Below are positions 36,798 to 46,217 of a stretch of DNA of 64,000 nt, in pieces. How positions within the stretch are numbered: the stretch's first letter is position 1; each line of letters starts with the position of its first letter. The DNA lies in assembly GCF_003675385.1 (NCBI RefSeq), contig NZ_RCWZ01000001.1:868001-932000 (forward strand), in the 5' to 3' direction. The notes below the pieces were generated by a model. The model saw nothing but the letters and a program-made list of their open reading frames with translations, was not told where the DNA came from and ran no database searches. A program made the translations under genes and the position numbers. This DNA is from Mucilaginibacter kameinonensis (GTDB lineage Bacteria; Bacteroidota; Bacteroidia; Sphingobacteriales; Sphingobacteriaceae).

Positions 36798-37676
36798 TTA
36801 AGAGAGATCAACAGTTTGTCCTGTATAAGTAACTGTTGTGCCATCATTTTTTACGATTGTAACGTTAACGATAAATATGAACTGATTGCTTGTAGCAGTA
36901 TAAGTTCCCGATGCCGATTTACAATCGCTATCATTTATTTTCGTGATCTTTCCGTCATGTCCAAATATGTGGTAATACTGGTTAGGATTATCAGGGTGAG
37001 GGACTCCACCAAGGAATGTCGGATAAGTAACTGTTGAGCCTTGCGCTGCAGGTAACGGATAGTCAATGGTTGCTATAGCTAAGTGAGATCCTGTAGTTAC
37101 GCGAATCAGTTTACCAGTAGTAGTAATTATATGAGCAGTCGGGTCGGTATAAGATAGCTTAACGTAGGTGTAAATTAATGGATAAGTGTTAAGATCCGGG
37201 TTTGGTTTAGGGTCATTGGTTTTATGCCATTTCTCAAGTGAATCCTGGTATGTGCTTAAATCCTTATGAAATGCCTGGAAATTAAAATATGGTGTAGAAC
37301 CAGCAGATACGGTGATGACATCCTCTTCACCTACAATATTGAATTCAACTCCATTTACACCAACATATGCCCCATATGCGGCACCAAAGGCGGGTACACC
37401 ATTTTGCAAGTTTGGATATTTTACCGTATTCCAACTTGGGGTCCCCGTCACTTTAATGTCAGCAGCACCCCAGCTTGTTTTATAAGTATCAAATGTTTCA
37501 CCCGGTTGCCTTGGCTGCAAAACCAAATCAGCGTAATAATAAGTGGGTTGTACCACATTTACCTTTGTACTTTTCCCTTTACCGCTTTCGTCATTAACAG
37601 GCTTAAACGAATCCTTCTGGCATGAGCTAAAACCCGCCGCGAACAGCAGCACGCCCCATAATAGTTGTTTTTTCAT
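36798..37676 (-). CDS. Lipoprotein of unknown function
   Basis: 292 residues from MKKQLLWGVLLFAAG (37676), with a lipobox GFSSC. A short Lys/Ser/Gly-rich linker (DESGKGKSTKVN) leads into a beta-rich body with repeated Tyr/Thr/Pro stretches, including YIYTYVKLSY-like and YYHIFGHDGKITKINDSDC. No family recognised. An ATG at 37715 in frame adds 13 residues before the lipoprotein signal and is rejected. Confidence 0.7.
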   Translation of the reverse strand: MKKQLLWGVLLFAAGFSSCQKDSFKPVNDESGKGKSTKVNVVQPTYYYADLVLQPRQPGETFDTYKTSWGAADIKVTGTPSWNTVKYPNLQNGVPAFGAAYGAYVGVNGVEFNIVGEEDVITVSAGSTPYFNFQAFHKDLSTYQDSLEKWHKTNDPKPNPDLNTYPLIYTYVKLSYTDPTAHIITTTGKLIRVTTGSHLAIATIDYPLPAAQGSTVTYPTFLGGVPHPDNPNQYYHIFGHDGKITKINDSDCKSASGTYTATSNQFIFIVNVTIVKNDGTTVTYTGQTVDLS

Positions 37677-37808
37677 ATTGATTTGTGATATTTTTCTATA
37701 AAAATATAATATCAATATGGTATTATCAACCCGTATTTTTCTTGTAAATGGGTAGGTGTTTTAACTGAAAATTTAAATATGGCTATATAATGACTATTGG
37801 TTAAAGTA

Positions 37809-38216
37809 TTATTTCTTATCTACACTGTATTTGCCAGGGCCAATAAATATTAAACCGGCAAACATAATGGCGTCTTCAATAGCATGAGCGGCATCGCCAA
37901 GTCCACCGCCGGTACCCAGGTGCATTAATGCAGCTACTATAAGGTTGATAAGCAACAGGATACAAACCGGCCGGAAAGCCAGCCCGATGATAAGCAGGAA
38001 GCCACCAAAACATTCGGTTACCGCTGCCAGCAATCCCCAAACTACGGGCCAGAAATGGATGCCCACATATTTCATGGATGCGCCAAGGTGTTCCCAGCTA
38101 TTTACACCGCCCATCAGTTTAGGAAAGCCATGATAAATGAACATAATGCCAAGCCCGATGCGGATAATCAGTAGTCCGAAGTTTTTGTAGTTTCCTAAAT
38201 TGCTTAGAAGTGCCAT
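37809..38216 (-). CDS. DoxX-family membrane protein
   Basis: A 135-residue, four-helix membrane protein: FGLLIIRIGLGIMFIYHGFPKL at the start, then AAVTECFGGFLLIIGLAFRP, and LLINLIVAALMHLG. This matches DoxX/DoxD-like proteins, linked in other bacteria to redox stress at the membrane. Function here unknown. Confidence 0.9.
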   Translation of the reverse strand: MALLSNLGNYKNFGLLIIRIGLGIMFIYHGFPKLMGGVNSWEHLGASMKYVGIHFWPVVWGLLAAVTECFGGFLLIIGLAFRPVCILLLINLIVAALMHLGTGGGLGDAAHAIEDAIMFAGLIFIGPGKYSVDKK

Positions 38217-38643
38217 TGTGTAGATGTTTTGTTGCTATGAGGGGCTTAAGGTAATAAAAATGTTGGAGGGGATTAAACAGGAGATTTTTAATTCTGCTTA
38301 TGAAAGGAATATCCCATTAGAAAGAATAAATGCGTTTAGGGCGTAGAAATCGTGCAGCCCGCACTTCCCTTATTTAAATTAACGGCTGCCTGGTACCAGC
38401 TAAGTAGCGGATTTAGTGTAACCCCGGTTGTTGTTTATATTGTTGATTTTTAATGTTTTATATGTAAATAATCGAATTTCTGTTAACCCTGTTAACCCCT
38501 CTCTTGGGGCTTAATCTAACGGCTATTTCCTCCCAAGAGGGGATCGCACTTACCCGAGGTTTTTCAAGTTAGGCTCATAGTCATCACTTCACAAGCTACA
38601 TATTCAAACTATTATGGTTATATTAAGTCACTAAATAACCTAT
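38217..38643. other. Intergenic region, 427 bases
   Basis: No gene seen. A degenerate inverted pair CCCCTCTCTTGGG (38496-38508) / CCCAAGAGGGG (38532-38542) is present. The M20 promoter must lie in the last ~60 bases, which are AT-rich without a clear consensus. Confidence 0.6.
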
Positions 38644-39954
38644 ATGAGAGCAAGCCTTATTTTATCACTATGCTGCGTGTTCGCGCTGCCGGCCGTGGCG
38701 CAAAAAAACAATTTGCGCGCGCAGGTAAACACTAAAGCCGATGCCTTGCAGCAACAGATAATAACCTGGCGGCGCGATTTTCATGAACATCCGGAACTGG
38801 GTAATCACGAAGTGCGTACATCGGCTATTATCGCTAAGCATTTACAGTCGCTGGGGATTGAGGTCACCACGGGTGTGGCCACAACCGGTGTAGTTGGGGT
38901 ATTGAAAGGTGGGCATCCGGGTCCGGTGGTAGCCCTGCGCGCAGATATGGACGGCTTACCGGTTATTGAGCGCACGCCTGTGCCCTTTGCGTCTAAAGTA
39001 AAAACAACATATAACGGACAAGAAGTTGGCGTAATGCATGCCTGCGGTCACGATTCGCACATGGCTATCCTGATGGCAGTTGCGCAAGTGCTTTCATCAA
39101 TGAAAGCCGATTTGCATGGCACCATAAAATTCATTTTTCAGCCCGCCGAAGAAGGCGTTGAGCCCGGACAAAAAGGCGGGGCCGAGGAAATGGTAAAAGA
39201 AGGGGTACTGGAAAATCCTAAAGTTGATGTGGTTTTCGGCTTGCACATAAATTCGCAAACCGAAGTGGGTAAAATTACTTACCGGCCGGGTGGCACTATG
39301 GCCGGGGTTAATGATATGCAGATCATCGTAAAAGGCCGGTCGGCGCATGGGGCGTACCCATGGTCGAGCGTTGACCCCATAGTAACATCGGCCCAGATCA
39401 TCAATAACCTGCAAACCATAGTGAGCCGTAATATCAACGTAACCGAAAATCCGGCGGTGGTAACTATTGGCGCTATAAAGGGTGGCAACCGTTCAAACAT
39501 CATCCCCGAATCGGTCGAAATGCTGGGTACCCTCCGCTCCTTCACCCCGGCCGACGAAAAAATGCTGATTACCCGGGTGACGGAAATAGCCACCAAAACC
39601 GCAGATGCCTTGGGAGCAACCGCGACTGTAAAAATTCCTTACAGCAGCCACTATCCTGTTACCTATAATGATCCGGAGCTTACACAAAAAATGTTGCCGA
39701 GCCTGCAGCAAACCGCCGGCTCGGCCAATGTGCTGCTCCGCCCGCCTGTAACCGGCGCCGAAGATTTTAGCTTTTACCAGGAAAAAGTACCGGGCTTGTT
39801 CATATTTTTGGGTGGGATGCCAAAAGGTGGTGATCCGCTGAAAGCGCCATCACACCATACGCCTGATTTCTATATTGATGAAAGCGGGTTTGGTGTTGGT
39901 GTGAAAGCCTTGTGTAATCTCACCATCGACTATATGAATAACAAAACAAAATAA
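38644..39954 (+). CDS. Exported M20-family amidohydrolase
   Basis: 436 residues with a signal peptide ending PAVAQ. A dinuclear zinc amidohydrolase of the IAA-amino-acid-hydrolase/hippurate hydrolase type: WRRDFHEHPELGNHEVRTS, ALRADMDGLPV, MHACGHDSHMAI, PAEEGVEPGQKGGAEEMV and AEDFSFYQEKVPGLFIFLGG. The dimerisation domain begins near residue 215. It probably removes acyl groups from N-acyl amino acids in the periplasm. The next gene starts 2 nt after its stop. Confidence 0.93.
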   Translation: MRASLILSLCCVFALPAVAQKNNLRAQVNTKADALQQQIITWRRDFHEHPELGNHEVRTSAIIAKHLQSLGIEVTTGVATTGVVGVLKGGHPGPVVALRADMDGLPVIERTPVPFASKVKTTYNGQEVGVMHACGHDSHMAILMAVAQVLSSMKADLHGTIKFIFQPAEEGVEPGQKGGAEEMVKEGVLENPKVDVVFGLHINSQTEVGKITYRPGGTMAGVNDMQIIVKGRSAHGAYPWSSVDPIVTSAQIINNLQTIVSRNINVTENPAVVTIGAIKGGNRSNIIPESVEMLGTLRSFTPADEKMLITRVTEIATKTADALGATATVKIPYSSHYPVTYNDPELTQKMLPSLQQTAGSANVLLRPPVTGAEDFSFYQEKVPGLFIFLGGMPKGGDPLKAPSHHTPDFYIDESGFGVGVKALCNLTIDYMNNKTK

Positions 39955-39956
39955 TA

Positions 39957-40547
39957 ATGAAATACCTGTTAGGGATAATTGTACTACTGGGTTTAGGATG
40001 CAAACAAAACGCAAAACAAGCTAATAATAAACCAAGCGACAGTGTAGTAGCTTCCAAAACTGATACCACGAGAAATACCGAATATCTTGACTGGCATAAA
40101 GTAAAGTTAAATGGGAAAATAGATATGCTGTCGAGCTTTACGGCTACCTCTAAAATTTTAAGTAAGCCCGATAGTGTTGTAGCACCTAACTATGAAGACA
40201 TATCGGTGTCTTATTTCAACGGGGAGAAATTTAAGTATGTGTATTATAAAGGCCTGCAGTTTGAAATGATGAATGACAGCCTGGCATTTGCACAAATAGA
40301 TTTCAGTAAAGATACAGCGCTTTATTTTACGAGTGATAAGATCAGGTTAAGCTATAATACAACGTTAGCCGATTTCAAAAAAGTTTTCCCGAAGACAGCC
40401 GAAAAAGAGTTGTCAGGAGCAGATAGGGATAAATACCAGGTAATTGGCCTTGACGTTTCCCAGCCGGCAATAGAGGACAGGTGGATGTTTTGGTTTAGCC
40501 ATAATGGAGACAGATTGCTCAAGGTAGAATACTTTATACCCGATTGA
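39957..40547 (+). CDS. Small lipoprotein of unknown function
   Basis: 196 residues with a lipobox LLGLGCKQN. The body is hydrophilic (YLDWHKVKLNGKIDML, YKGLQFEMMNDSLAFAQIDF, ISYNTTLADFKKVFPKTAEK-like features) and of no named family. It starts 2 nt after the M20 stop, so the two are co-translated. Confidence 0.75.
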   Translation: MKYLLGIIVLLGLGCKQNAKQANNKPSDSVVASKTDTTRNTEYLDWHKVKLNGKIDMLSSFTATSKILSKPDSVVAPNYEDISVSYFNGEKFKYVYYKGLQFEMMNDSLAFAQIDFSKDTALYFTSDKIRLSYNTTLADFKKVFPKTAEKELSGADRDKYQVIGLDVSQPAIEDRWMFWFSHNGDRLLKVEYFIPD

Positions 40548-40635
40548 TATTGATTTAAAGCTGAACGTATTTTTACACAGGCTTATTCGTATATTGAACG
40601 GCCTTAATATTGTAGCGTGTGAAATTGTTAAGATC

Positions 40636-41142
40636 ATGAAAAAGCATTTATTACCCCTTTTATGCCTGTGCATGTTTATGAGCAGTTTGCCTGTTATGGC
40701 AGCTTCGGTAAAAACAATGCTGCCTGCCGATACTGTTGCTAAGCTGAGGCCGGAGGTACGCCAGGTTGTGGAAACTGTAATAAAGGCATCCGGTACTTTT
40801 AACATTGAGGCAGTAACTGATCTTTATGCCCCTAACGCGGTTGTTGCCGATGAACAGCCCCCCTTTTCATGGAACGGACAATTGGCCGGTGTGCAATGGA
40901 TTAACTCGGTACAAAAGGCTGTTAAGGATTTTAAGATCAGCGATTTCAAAGTAGATCTGCAGCGGATCAAAACTTTTCAGCAAACCGACGAAATTGTTTA
41001 CCTGGTAGCCCCCGTTGAATATACCGGCCTTGTAAACGGCGAGCATTTTGAAGAACAGGGCGCTTTTTCATTTGTGCTAAGAATAGTGAGCGGTAAATGG
41101 CTCATCAAAAGCCAGGCTTGGGTGCCACGAAACGGCTTGTAA
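40636..41142 (+). CDS. Exported SnoaL/DUF4440-like protein
   Basis: 168 residues from MKKHLLPLLCLCMFMS, with a signal peptide ending PVMAAS. One NTF2-like fold: VVETVIKASGTFNIEAVTDLYAPNAVVADEQPPFSWNG, later EQGAFSFVLRIVSGKWLIKSQAWV. Members are enzymes or simple binding proteins; no catalytic pair can be assigned. The in-frame ATG at 40594 lies before the signal sequence and is rejected. Confidence 0.8.
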   Translation: MKKHLLPLLCLCMFMSSLPVMAASVKTMLPADTVAKLRPEVRQVVETVIKASGTFNIEAVTDLYAPNAVVADEQPPFSWNGQLAGVQWINSVQKAVKDFKISDFKVDLQRIKTFQQTDEIVYLVAPVEYTGLVNGEHFEEQGAFSFVLRIVSGKWLIKSQAWVPRNGL

Positions 41143-41166
41143 ACGCCTGCTATATAAAACCTGTTT

Positions 41167-41835
41167 ATGCAACCTGAATTTATCACTTTTAAAAAATTTG
41201 ATGACCCTGCTTTGGCACAGGCATTAACCGATTTGCTTGAAGAAGCCGGTATCGAACATCAAACCGAAAAAGGAGGATTCTCTTTCGACCCTACTTTTGC
41301 TGCCAGTTCTGAGCTTTCAACGGAATACAGGGTAAAGATCAGCGCTGACGATTTTACCCGCGCCAACGAATTGCTTAATGCCAGCGAAGCCGAGGATATC
41401 AAACATGTTGATAAGAGTTATTATCTCTTCAGTTTTACCAATGCCGAATTGATGGAGATATTGGAGAAAGCCGATGAGTGGAGCTCGTTTGACCACCAGC
41501 TTGCACGCAAACTGCTTGCCGAAAGGGACATAGACGTAAGCGATCAGAAATTAGCCGAGATCAATCAAAACAGGATAGATGAACTTAAGGCTCCGGAAAG
41601 CACGCAGCGCGAATGGGTGATTATCGGTTATATCTTCGCCTTAATGGGTGGTGTACTTGGTATTTTTATTGGCTGGATGCTTTCATCGCACAAAAAAACC
41701 TTACCCACCGGCGAAAAGGTTTTTGTTTACAGTGAAGCCGACCGCAAGCAAGGGAAAAATATTCGGTACATTTCAATTGTTGTAACGGTAGTAGCTGTTA
41801 CCTATAGGGTGATCCGGGAAATGACGATGCAATAG
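41167..41835 (+). CDS. DUF2007-like protein with C-terminal membrane segments
   Basis: 222 residues. The first ~75 (FKKFDDPALAQALTDLLEEAGIEHQTEKGG... YRVKISADDFTRANELL) resemble DUF2007 as in the gene at 8410. A helical middle (FTNAELMEILEKADEWSSFDHQLARKLL) follows, then two transmembrane helices (near 150-170 and 200-217). Function unknown; it starts 24 nt after the previous gene. Confidence 0.7.
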   Translation: MQPEFITFKKFDDPALAQALTDLLEEAGIEHQTEKGGFSFDPTFAASSELSTEYRVKISADDFTRANELLNASEAEDIKHVDKSYYLFSFTNAELMEILEKADEWSSFDHQLARKLLAERDIDVSDQKLAEINQNRIDELKAPESTQREWVIIGYIFALMGGVLGIFIGWMLSSHKKTLPTGEKVFVYSEADRKQGKNIRYISIVVTVVAVTYRVIREMTMQ

Positions 41836-41888
41836 TAATCCCAATGCCATAAAAGCCGGGATGTAAAGCCTGCCTGCAACCCGATGCT

Positions 41889-41896
41889 TATTTTTG
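41889..41896 (+). promoter_or_regulatory. -7 box of the LLM oxidoreductase gene
   Basis: TATTTTTG, a perfect TAnnTTTG match, 14 nt before the ATG at 41911; the -33 region is not recognisable. Confidence 0.4.
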
Positions 41897-41910
41897 TGTT
41901 CACAATACAT

Positions 41911-42924
41911 ATGAGCACAAATAAGATAAAACTGAGCGTGCTCGACCAGTCGCCGATAAGGAAAGGTGCTACTGCCGAGCAGGCCATACAAGAAACCATA
42001 CAACTGGCAAAATATACCGATACCCTGGGTTATACACGCTTCTGGATTTCGGAACATCATAATATGGGTATTATAGCGGGCTCTACCCCCGAGGTATTGC
42101 TGGCCCACCTGGCAGGCGAAACAAAAAACATGCGCATGGGTTCGGGCGGTATCATGATGCCCAATCACAGCACCCTTAAAGTAGCCGAAAACTTCCGCAT
42201 GCTGGAGGCCTTGTTCCCCGGCCGGATAGATCTGGGCATGGGCCGTGCGCCGGGTACCGACAGGATTACGGCATCTGCGCTTAACCCATCAAACCAATTC
42301 AGGGAGCAGGATTTTGTGGAGCAGTTGGCCGATCTGCAAAATTACTTTCATGATACTTACGAGCCGGGAACTATCCAGGCGCGTATCAGGGCTATTCCGC
42401 AAGTGAAAACTGTACCCAATATGTGGTTGCTGAGTTCAAGCGGCCAAAGCGGCCTGTTCGCTGCGCACTTTGGTATGGGCTTCTCTTTTGCCCATTTTAT
42501 TAACCCTAATGGCGGGCCCGAAAGTGTTAAAATGTACAAAGAGCGCTTTCAGCCCTCAGATGATCTGAAACAACCGGAGGCTAATGTGGCTGTGTTTATT
42601 TTCTGTTCGGAAGATCCCGAAAAGGTAAGACAACACCAGGCCGTAATGGATCATCGTTTTTTACAGTTTGAAAAAGGCGGGCCTATCGTTCCGCTAAGTT
42701 ACGATGATGTAAAAGATGTAGAATATACCGTTGCCGAGCAAGATCGTATCCGTTATAACCGTTACCGTGTGATAGCTGGTTCGCCTACCGAACTGAAGCT
42801 GAAATTAAGCTGGCTTGCCAATGATTATGAGGTGGATGAGATCATGGCCGTTACCATTACCGAAAATTTTGAAGACAGGCTGGAATCATACCGTTTGCTG
42901 GCAGAGCAGTTCGAGTTAATATAA
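41911..42924 (+). CDS. LLM-class flavin-dependent oxidoreductase
   Basis: 337 residues from MSTNKIKLSVLDQSPIRKG. A TIM-barrel of the luciferase-like monooxygenase superfamily: YTRFWISEHHNMGIIAGSTPEVLLA, MRMGSGGIMMPNHSTLKVAE, FRMLEALFPGRIDLGMGRAPGTD, and near the end the typical YEVDEIMAVTITE. It is in the group resembling bacterial luciferase alpha subunit homologues (YhbW type). FMN or reduced flavin is the likely cofactor; the substrate is not predictable. A longer frame from 41884 adds nine residues that overlap the -7 box. Confidence 0.92.
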   Translation: MSTNKIKLSVLDQSPIRKGATAEQAIQETIQLAKYTDTLGYTRFWISEHHNMGIIAGSTPEVLLAHLAGETKNMRMGSGGIMMPNHSTLKVAENFRMLEALFPGRIDLGMGRAPGTDRITASALNPSNQFREQDFVEQLADLQNYFHDTYEPGTIQARIRAIPQVKTVPNMWLLSSSGQSGLFAAHFGMGFSFAHFINPNGGPESVKMYKERFQPSDDLKQPEANVAVFIFCSEDPEKVRQHQAVMDHRFLQFEKGGPIVPLSYDDVKDVEYTVAEQDRIRYNRYRVIAGSPTELKLKLSWLANDYEVDEIMAVTITENFEDRLESYRLLAEQFELI

Positions 42925-42956
42925 TCTAATCTCTTCTGTCAATAACTTTATCTTGA

Positions 42957-42990
42957 AAATGCCGTTTTAATAACCGAAACGGCATTTTTT
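42957..42990 (+). terminator. Terminator after the LLM gene
   Basis: AAAATGCCGTTT / AAACGGCATTTT with a short loop and T-run. Confidence 0.85.
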
Positions 42991-43044
42991 GTTGCCGCTA
43001 TTAGCATTATTTACATATTAAAAACTTTATACGGCTTTAAATTG

Positions 43045-43052
43045 TATCTTTG
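43045..43052 (+). promoter_or_regulatory. -7 box of the desaturase gene
   Basis: TATCTTTG, a perfect TAnnTTTG match, 36 nt before the ATG. No TTTG at the usual -33 distance. Confidence 0.5.
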
Positions 43053-43087
43053 GAAAGATTATAAATAAGTCTATTTTCTACAATTCA

Positions 43088-43822
43088 ATGGTTATTATCA
43101 TATTCTTTATAGCGCACTGGTTCCTGTCGCTTTTCTTCCAAACGTTCTTTCTGCATAGATATGCATCTCATAAAATGTTTACTACTAATAAGTTTTACGA
43201 AGGGATGTTTTACCTGCTGACTTACATTTGTCAGGGATCATCGTTCTTGAACCCGAGGGCCTATGCTATTATGCACCGTGAGCATCATGCTTACAGCGAT
43301 ACTGAGAAAGATCCGCATTCGCCTCATTTTTTTAGGGATGTTTTCCAGATGATGGTATATACCGCTAAAAGTTATAGCCTGCACGTGAGGAAGCTAAAAG
43401 AACCCGAAGAGCGTTTTAAAGGCAATATTCCTGAATGGCGCACAGTAGATTTCATCGGTTCATCAATTGTATCACGCTTATCATTTGGTATTTTGTATAT
43501 CCTGTTTTACGTTGAATTTGCTACCGCCTGGTGGATGTACCTGTTAATCCCTATCCACTTTTTAATGGGCCCTATCCATGGTGCCATTGTTAACTGGTGT
43601 GGTCATAAGTACGGTTATCAAAATTTTGACAATGGCGATAAGTCAAAAAATACTACTCCGTTTGATTTTTTAATGTTGGGCGAATTGTTCCAGAACAATC
43701 ATCACAAGCACCCTAATAAACCAAATTTTGGTGCAAAATGGTTTGAGATAGACCCGGTTTACCCCGTTATGAAACTCATGCACTGGATGCGGATCATAAA
43801 GTTGCGTAAAGCGTATTTATAA
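43088..43822 (+). CDS. Fatty acid (acyl) desaturase
   Basis: 244-residue membrane desaturase. The three His boxes that bind the di-iron centre are present: HRYASHKMF (near residue 19), HREHHAYSD (near 64) and NNHHKHPNKP (near 210). This is the delta-9 acyl-lipid/acyl-CoA desaturase group, in short form. It introduces a double bond and would adjust membrane fluidity. It stands alone with its own promoter. Confidence 0.92.
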   Translation: MVIIIFFIAHWFLSLFFQTFFLHRYASHKMFTTNKFYEGMFYLLTYICQGSSFLNPRAYAIMHREHHAYSDTEKDPHSPHFFRDVFQMMVYTAKSYSLHVRKLKEPEERFKGNIPEWRTVDFIGSSIVSRLSFGILYILFYVEFATAWWMYLLIPIHFLMGPIHGAIVNWCGHKYGYQNFDNGDKSKNTTPFDFLMLGELFQNNHHKHPNKPNFGAKWFEIDPVYPVMKLMHWMRIIKLRKAYL

Positions 43823-43828
43823 AGCTTT

Positions 43829-44008
43829 TAAAGGTTAAAGGCGAAAGGTCAAAGGCAAAAGGTTTTCTTTAATGCTTTTGACCTTTTTTCTTTTAGTTGA
43901 AAGGTCAAAGGCGAAAGGCGTTCTTTTATGATGGCGTAATAAACCTTTTGCCTTTCGGCTTTTACCTTCTTCCCAACCTTTCACCTTTATCCTTTCGCCT
44001 TTCACCTC
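43829..44008. repeat. AAAGGCGAAAGGTC minisatellite tract
   Basis: Degenerate repeats of AAAGGCGAAAGGTCAAAGGC on one strand, then their complement (CCTTTTGCCTTTCGGC..., TTTCACCTTTATCC) after the middle, forming a loose inverted repeat between the desaturase and the aminotransferase. Confidence 0.8.
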
Positions 44009-44015
44009 AATCGGC

Positions 44016-44023
44016 TATCTTTG
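44016..44023 (+). promoter_or_regulatory. -7 box of the aminotransferase gene
   Basis: TATCTTTG, a perfect TAnnTTTG match, just after the minisatellite, giving an ~18-nt leader to the ATG at 44046. Confidence 0.5.
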
Positions 44024-44045
44024 CCGCTCATAAATACATAAACCC

Positions 44046-45302
44046 ATGAGTGTTTCGTTATTAGCTCAAAATTTACATGGCTCGGAGATCATCAAGATAG
44101 CCGGCGAGATCAATGAATTAAAAAGACAAGGCCAAAATATCGCCAACCTTACTATCGGCGATTTCGACTCAAATATTTATCCTATCCCTACCCCATTAAA
44201 GGATAAGATCATTGATGCCTATAATCATAACCAAACCAACTACCCTGCTGCCGATGGTATGCTTGACCTGCGCCAGAGTGTAAGCGGTTTTTTGAAAAGA
44301 AGTTTAGGTCTTGATTATGCCCCAAACCAGATCCTGATCTCAGGCGGTTCGCGCCCGTTGATCTATTCTATATTTTTAGCGGTAGTTAACCCCGGCGAAA
44401 AGGTTGTATTCCCGGCTCCGTCATGGAACAACAATCACTACAGTGATCTGTTGAACGCTGATGCGGTGATCATCCCGACCGCTCCTGAAAATAATTTCAT
44501 GCCTACGGCAGATGATATCCGTCCGCATTTAAAAGGAGCTGCATTACTGGCCCTGTGTTCGCCTTTGAACCCAACCGGTACAATGTTCAGCAAAAAAGAC
44601 CTGGAAGAGATCTGTGACCTTGTAATTGCCGAAAACAAGAGCCGCGCTGCCGGTGAAAAACCATTGTATTTACTGTACGATCAAATCTATTCTCAATTAA
44701 CCTTTGGCGAGCATAAACATTACGATCCGGTAACCCTTCGCCCTGAATTAAAAGATTACACCATTTTTGTTGACGGAGGTTCAAAATGCTTTGCGGCTAC
44801 CGGCGTACGTGTAGGTTGGGGTTTTGGTCCGGAGTTGGTTATCGAAAACATGAAGGCTGTTGTAGGCCACATGGGGGCATGGTCGCCAAAGCCAGAGCAA
44901 ATGGCCATGGCTAAATTTTTAACCAATGAGGCTGATGTAAACAGCTATCTTGAGGATTTGAAAGGAAAGATCCAGGCCAGCCTTACCGCGCTACACGAAG
45001 GTTTCCAGGAGATGAAAACCAGCGGATTGAACGTTGATTCAATTGAACCGATGGGCGCAATTTACCTGACCCTGAAAATTGACTACAGCGGCAAAACCAC
45101 GCCTGACGGAAAAGTGCTGAAAGATTCGGCAGACATTAACTTTTACCTGATCAAAGAAGCGGGAGCGGCATTTGTGCCATTCTCGGCCTTTGGTACAGGC
45201 GATGACGTAAACTGGTTCCGCGCATCGGTTGGTGCTACGCCACTTAACGAAATTGAGGCTTTGATACCAAGGGTAAAAGCTGCTTTGGAAAAATTGAAGT
45301 AA
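44046..45302 (+). CDS. Class I/II pyridoxal-phosphate aminotransferase
   Basis: 418 residues, fold type I. The PLP lysine is K247 in FVDGGSKCFAATGVRVGWG; the Asp/Tyr of the cofactor site lie in LLYDQIYSQLTF and the Asn in CSPLNPTGTMF. A broad aspartate/aromatic-type aminotransferase; the amino donor cannot be told from sequence. It ends before a repeat-rich gap and a shared terminator. Confidence 0.9.
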   Translation: MSVSLLAQNLHGSEIIKIAGEINELKRQGQNIANLTIGDFDSNIYPIPTPLKDKIIDAYNHNQTNYPAADGMLDLRQSVSGFLKRSLGLDYAPNQILISGGSRPLIYSIFLAVVNPGEKVVFPAPSWNNNHYSDLLNADAVIIPTAPENNFMPTADDIRPHLKGAALLALCSPLNPTGTMFSKKDLEEICDLVIAENKSRAAGEKPLYLLYDQIYSQLTFGEHKHYDPVTLRPELKDYTIFVDGGSKCFAATGVRVGWGFGPELVIENMKAVVGHMGAWSPKPEQMAMAKFLTNEADVNSYLEDLKGKIQASLTALHEGFQEMKTSGLNVDSIEPMGAIYLTLKIDYSGKTTPDGKVLKDSADINFYLIKEAGAAFVPFSAFGTGDDVNWFRASVGATPLNEIEALIPRVKAALEKLK

Positions 45303-45334
45303 GTTATGGGGGCGGGGACATTGTTTCGCCATTG

Positions 45335-45530
45335 TCAACCAACCAGCATGGTTCTATACACCATAGGTGCTACCTGTTTGTAGCGCAAATAAAAAATAGC
45401 TTTTTGCGCCGGTAGGCGTTACCCTTCCGGTTTTATCAGGAAAACTTAGGGTAGCCTCTACGAGGCAAAAAGATTATATGATTTTATTTCTACAAATAGG
45501 TATCCCCTCCGGGGAATCAGAGAATATAAT
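45335..45530. repeat. Imperfect long inverted repeat
   Basis: GGTGCTACCTGTTTGTAG (45365-45382) pairs loosely with CTACAAATAGGTATCCC (45489-45505). Inside are GGTAGCCTCTACGAGGC and further fragments. The element fills most of the 309-base gap (45303-45611); no gene is seen there. Confidence 0.6.
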
Positions 45531-45561
45531 AATGCGGTATATGTAATATCGCAGTTTAACA

Positions 45562-45588
45562 AAAAAAGCCGCGATGAGCGGCTTTTTT
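45562..45588. terminator. Bidirectional terminator
   Basis: AAAAAAGCCGC / GCGGCTTTTTT with loop GATGA, between the convergent aminotransferase and lspA. Confidence 0.9.
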
Positions 45589-45611
45589 TATATATCAAAT
45601 TTATTAGAAAT

Positions 45612-46217
45612 CTATTCCTCAACCATCTCGCTGTTGGGACTGGCTATTTCGGGCTTTTCGTGTTTAAAATAGCGTTTCTGGTACAGTAATATCATAATTA
45701 CGCCTACACAGATGGATGCATCGGCCAGGTTAAATATCGGCCTGAAAAACTCAAACGATTCACCCGCCCAAAACGGGAACCACGAAGGATATGTGCCCTG
45801 CAACAGCGGAAAGTAAAACATATCAACAACCTTACCGTGAAATAAGGAGGCATATTTATACATCAGGCCATAAAAGGTCGAATCGATAATATTACCCATA
45901 GCGCCGGCTAAAATAAGCGCCACGTTCATGATAAGGCCGCGATGGTATTTGTGTTTAATTAAATAAACAAGGGTGTAAATTATACCACAAACCGCAACAA
46001 TACGAAACAGCGTTAAAGCCAGTTTACCCGCATCGCCGCCCCACTCTAAGCCAAAGGCCATGCCATTGTTTTCGGTATAACGCAACATGCCCCGGCTTCC
46101 CAGCAGGTGAATTTCTTCGCCCATGTGCATATGCGCCCGAACCCAGGTTTTGATGATCTGGTCGGCAAGGATAATAAAGGCAGCAGTTAAAAAAGGTTTG
46201 GTATAAGCAGCCTTCAT
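45612..46217 (-). CDS. lspA: Lipoprotein signal peptidase (signal peptidase II)
   Basis: Cleaves prolipoproteins after lipidation. 201 residues, four membrane helices. Motifs: YTENNGMAFGLEWG, then catalytic Asp residues in GNIIDSTFYG and FNLADASICVG, with a Bacteroidota-type insertion between them that includes LFHGKVVDMFYFPLLQG. It is the last gene of an ileS-dksA-lspA operon; ileS-lspA linkage is widespread in bacteria. The window encodes several lipoproteins for it to process. Confidence 0.96.
   Translation of the reverse strand: MKAAYTKPFLTAAFIILADQIIKTWVRAHMHMGEEIHLLGSRGMLRYTENNGMAFGLEWGGDAGKLALTLFRIVAVCGIIYTLVYLIKHKYHRGLIMNVALILAGAMGNIIDSTFYGLMYKYASLFHGKVVDMFYFPLLQGTYPSWFPFWAGESFEFFRPIFNLADASICVGVIMILLYQKRYFKHEKPEIASPNSEMVEE

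Noticed and set aside
43829..44008. Possible CRISPR-like array
   Set aside because: Units are short, degenerate, without regular spacers, and the second half is inverted; no cas gene is in the window.
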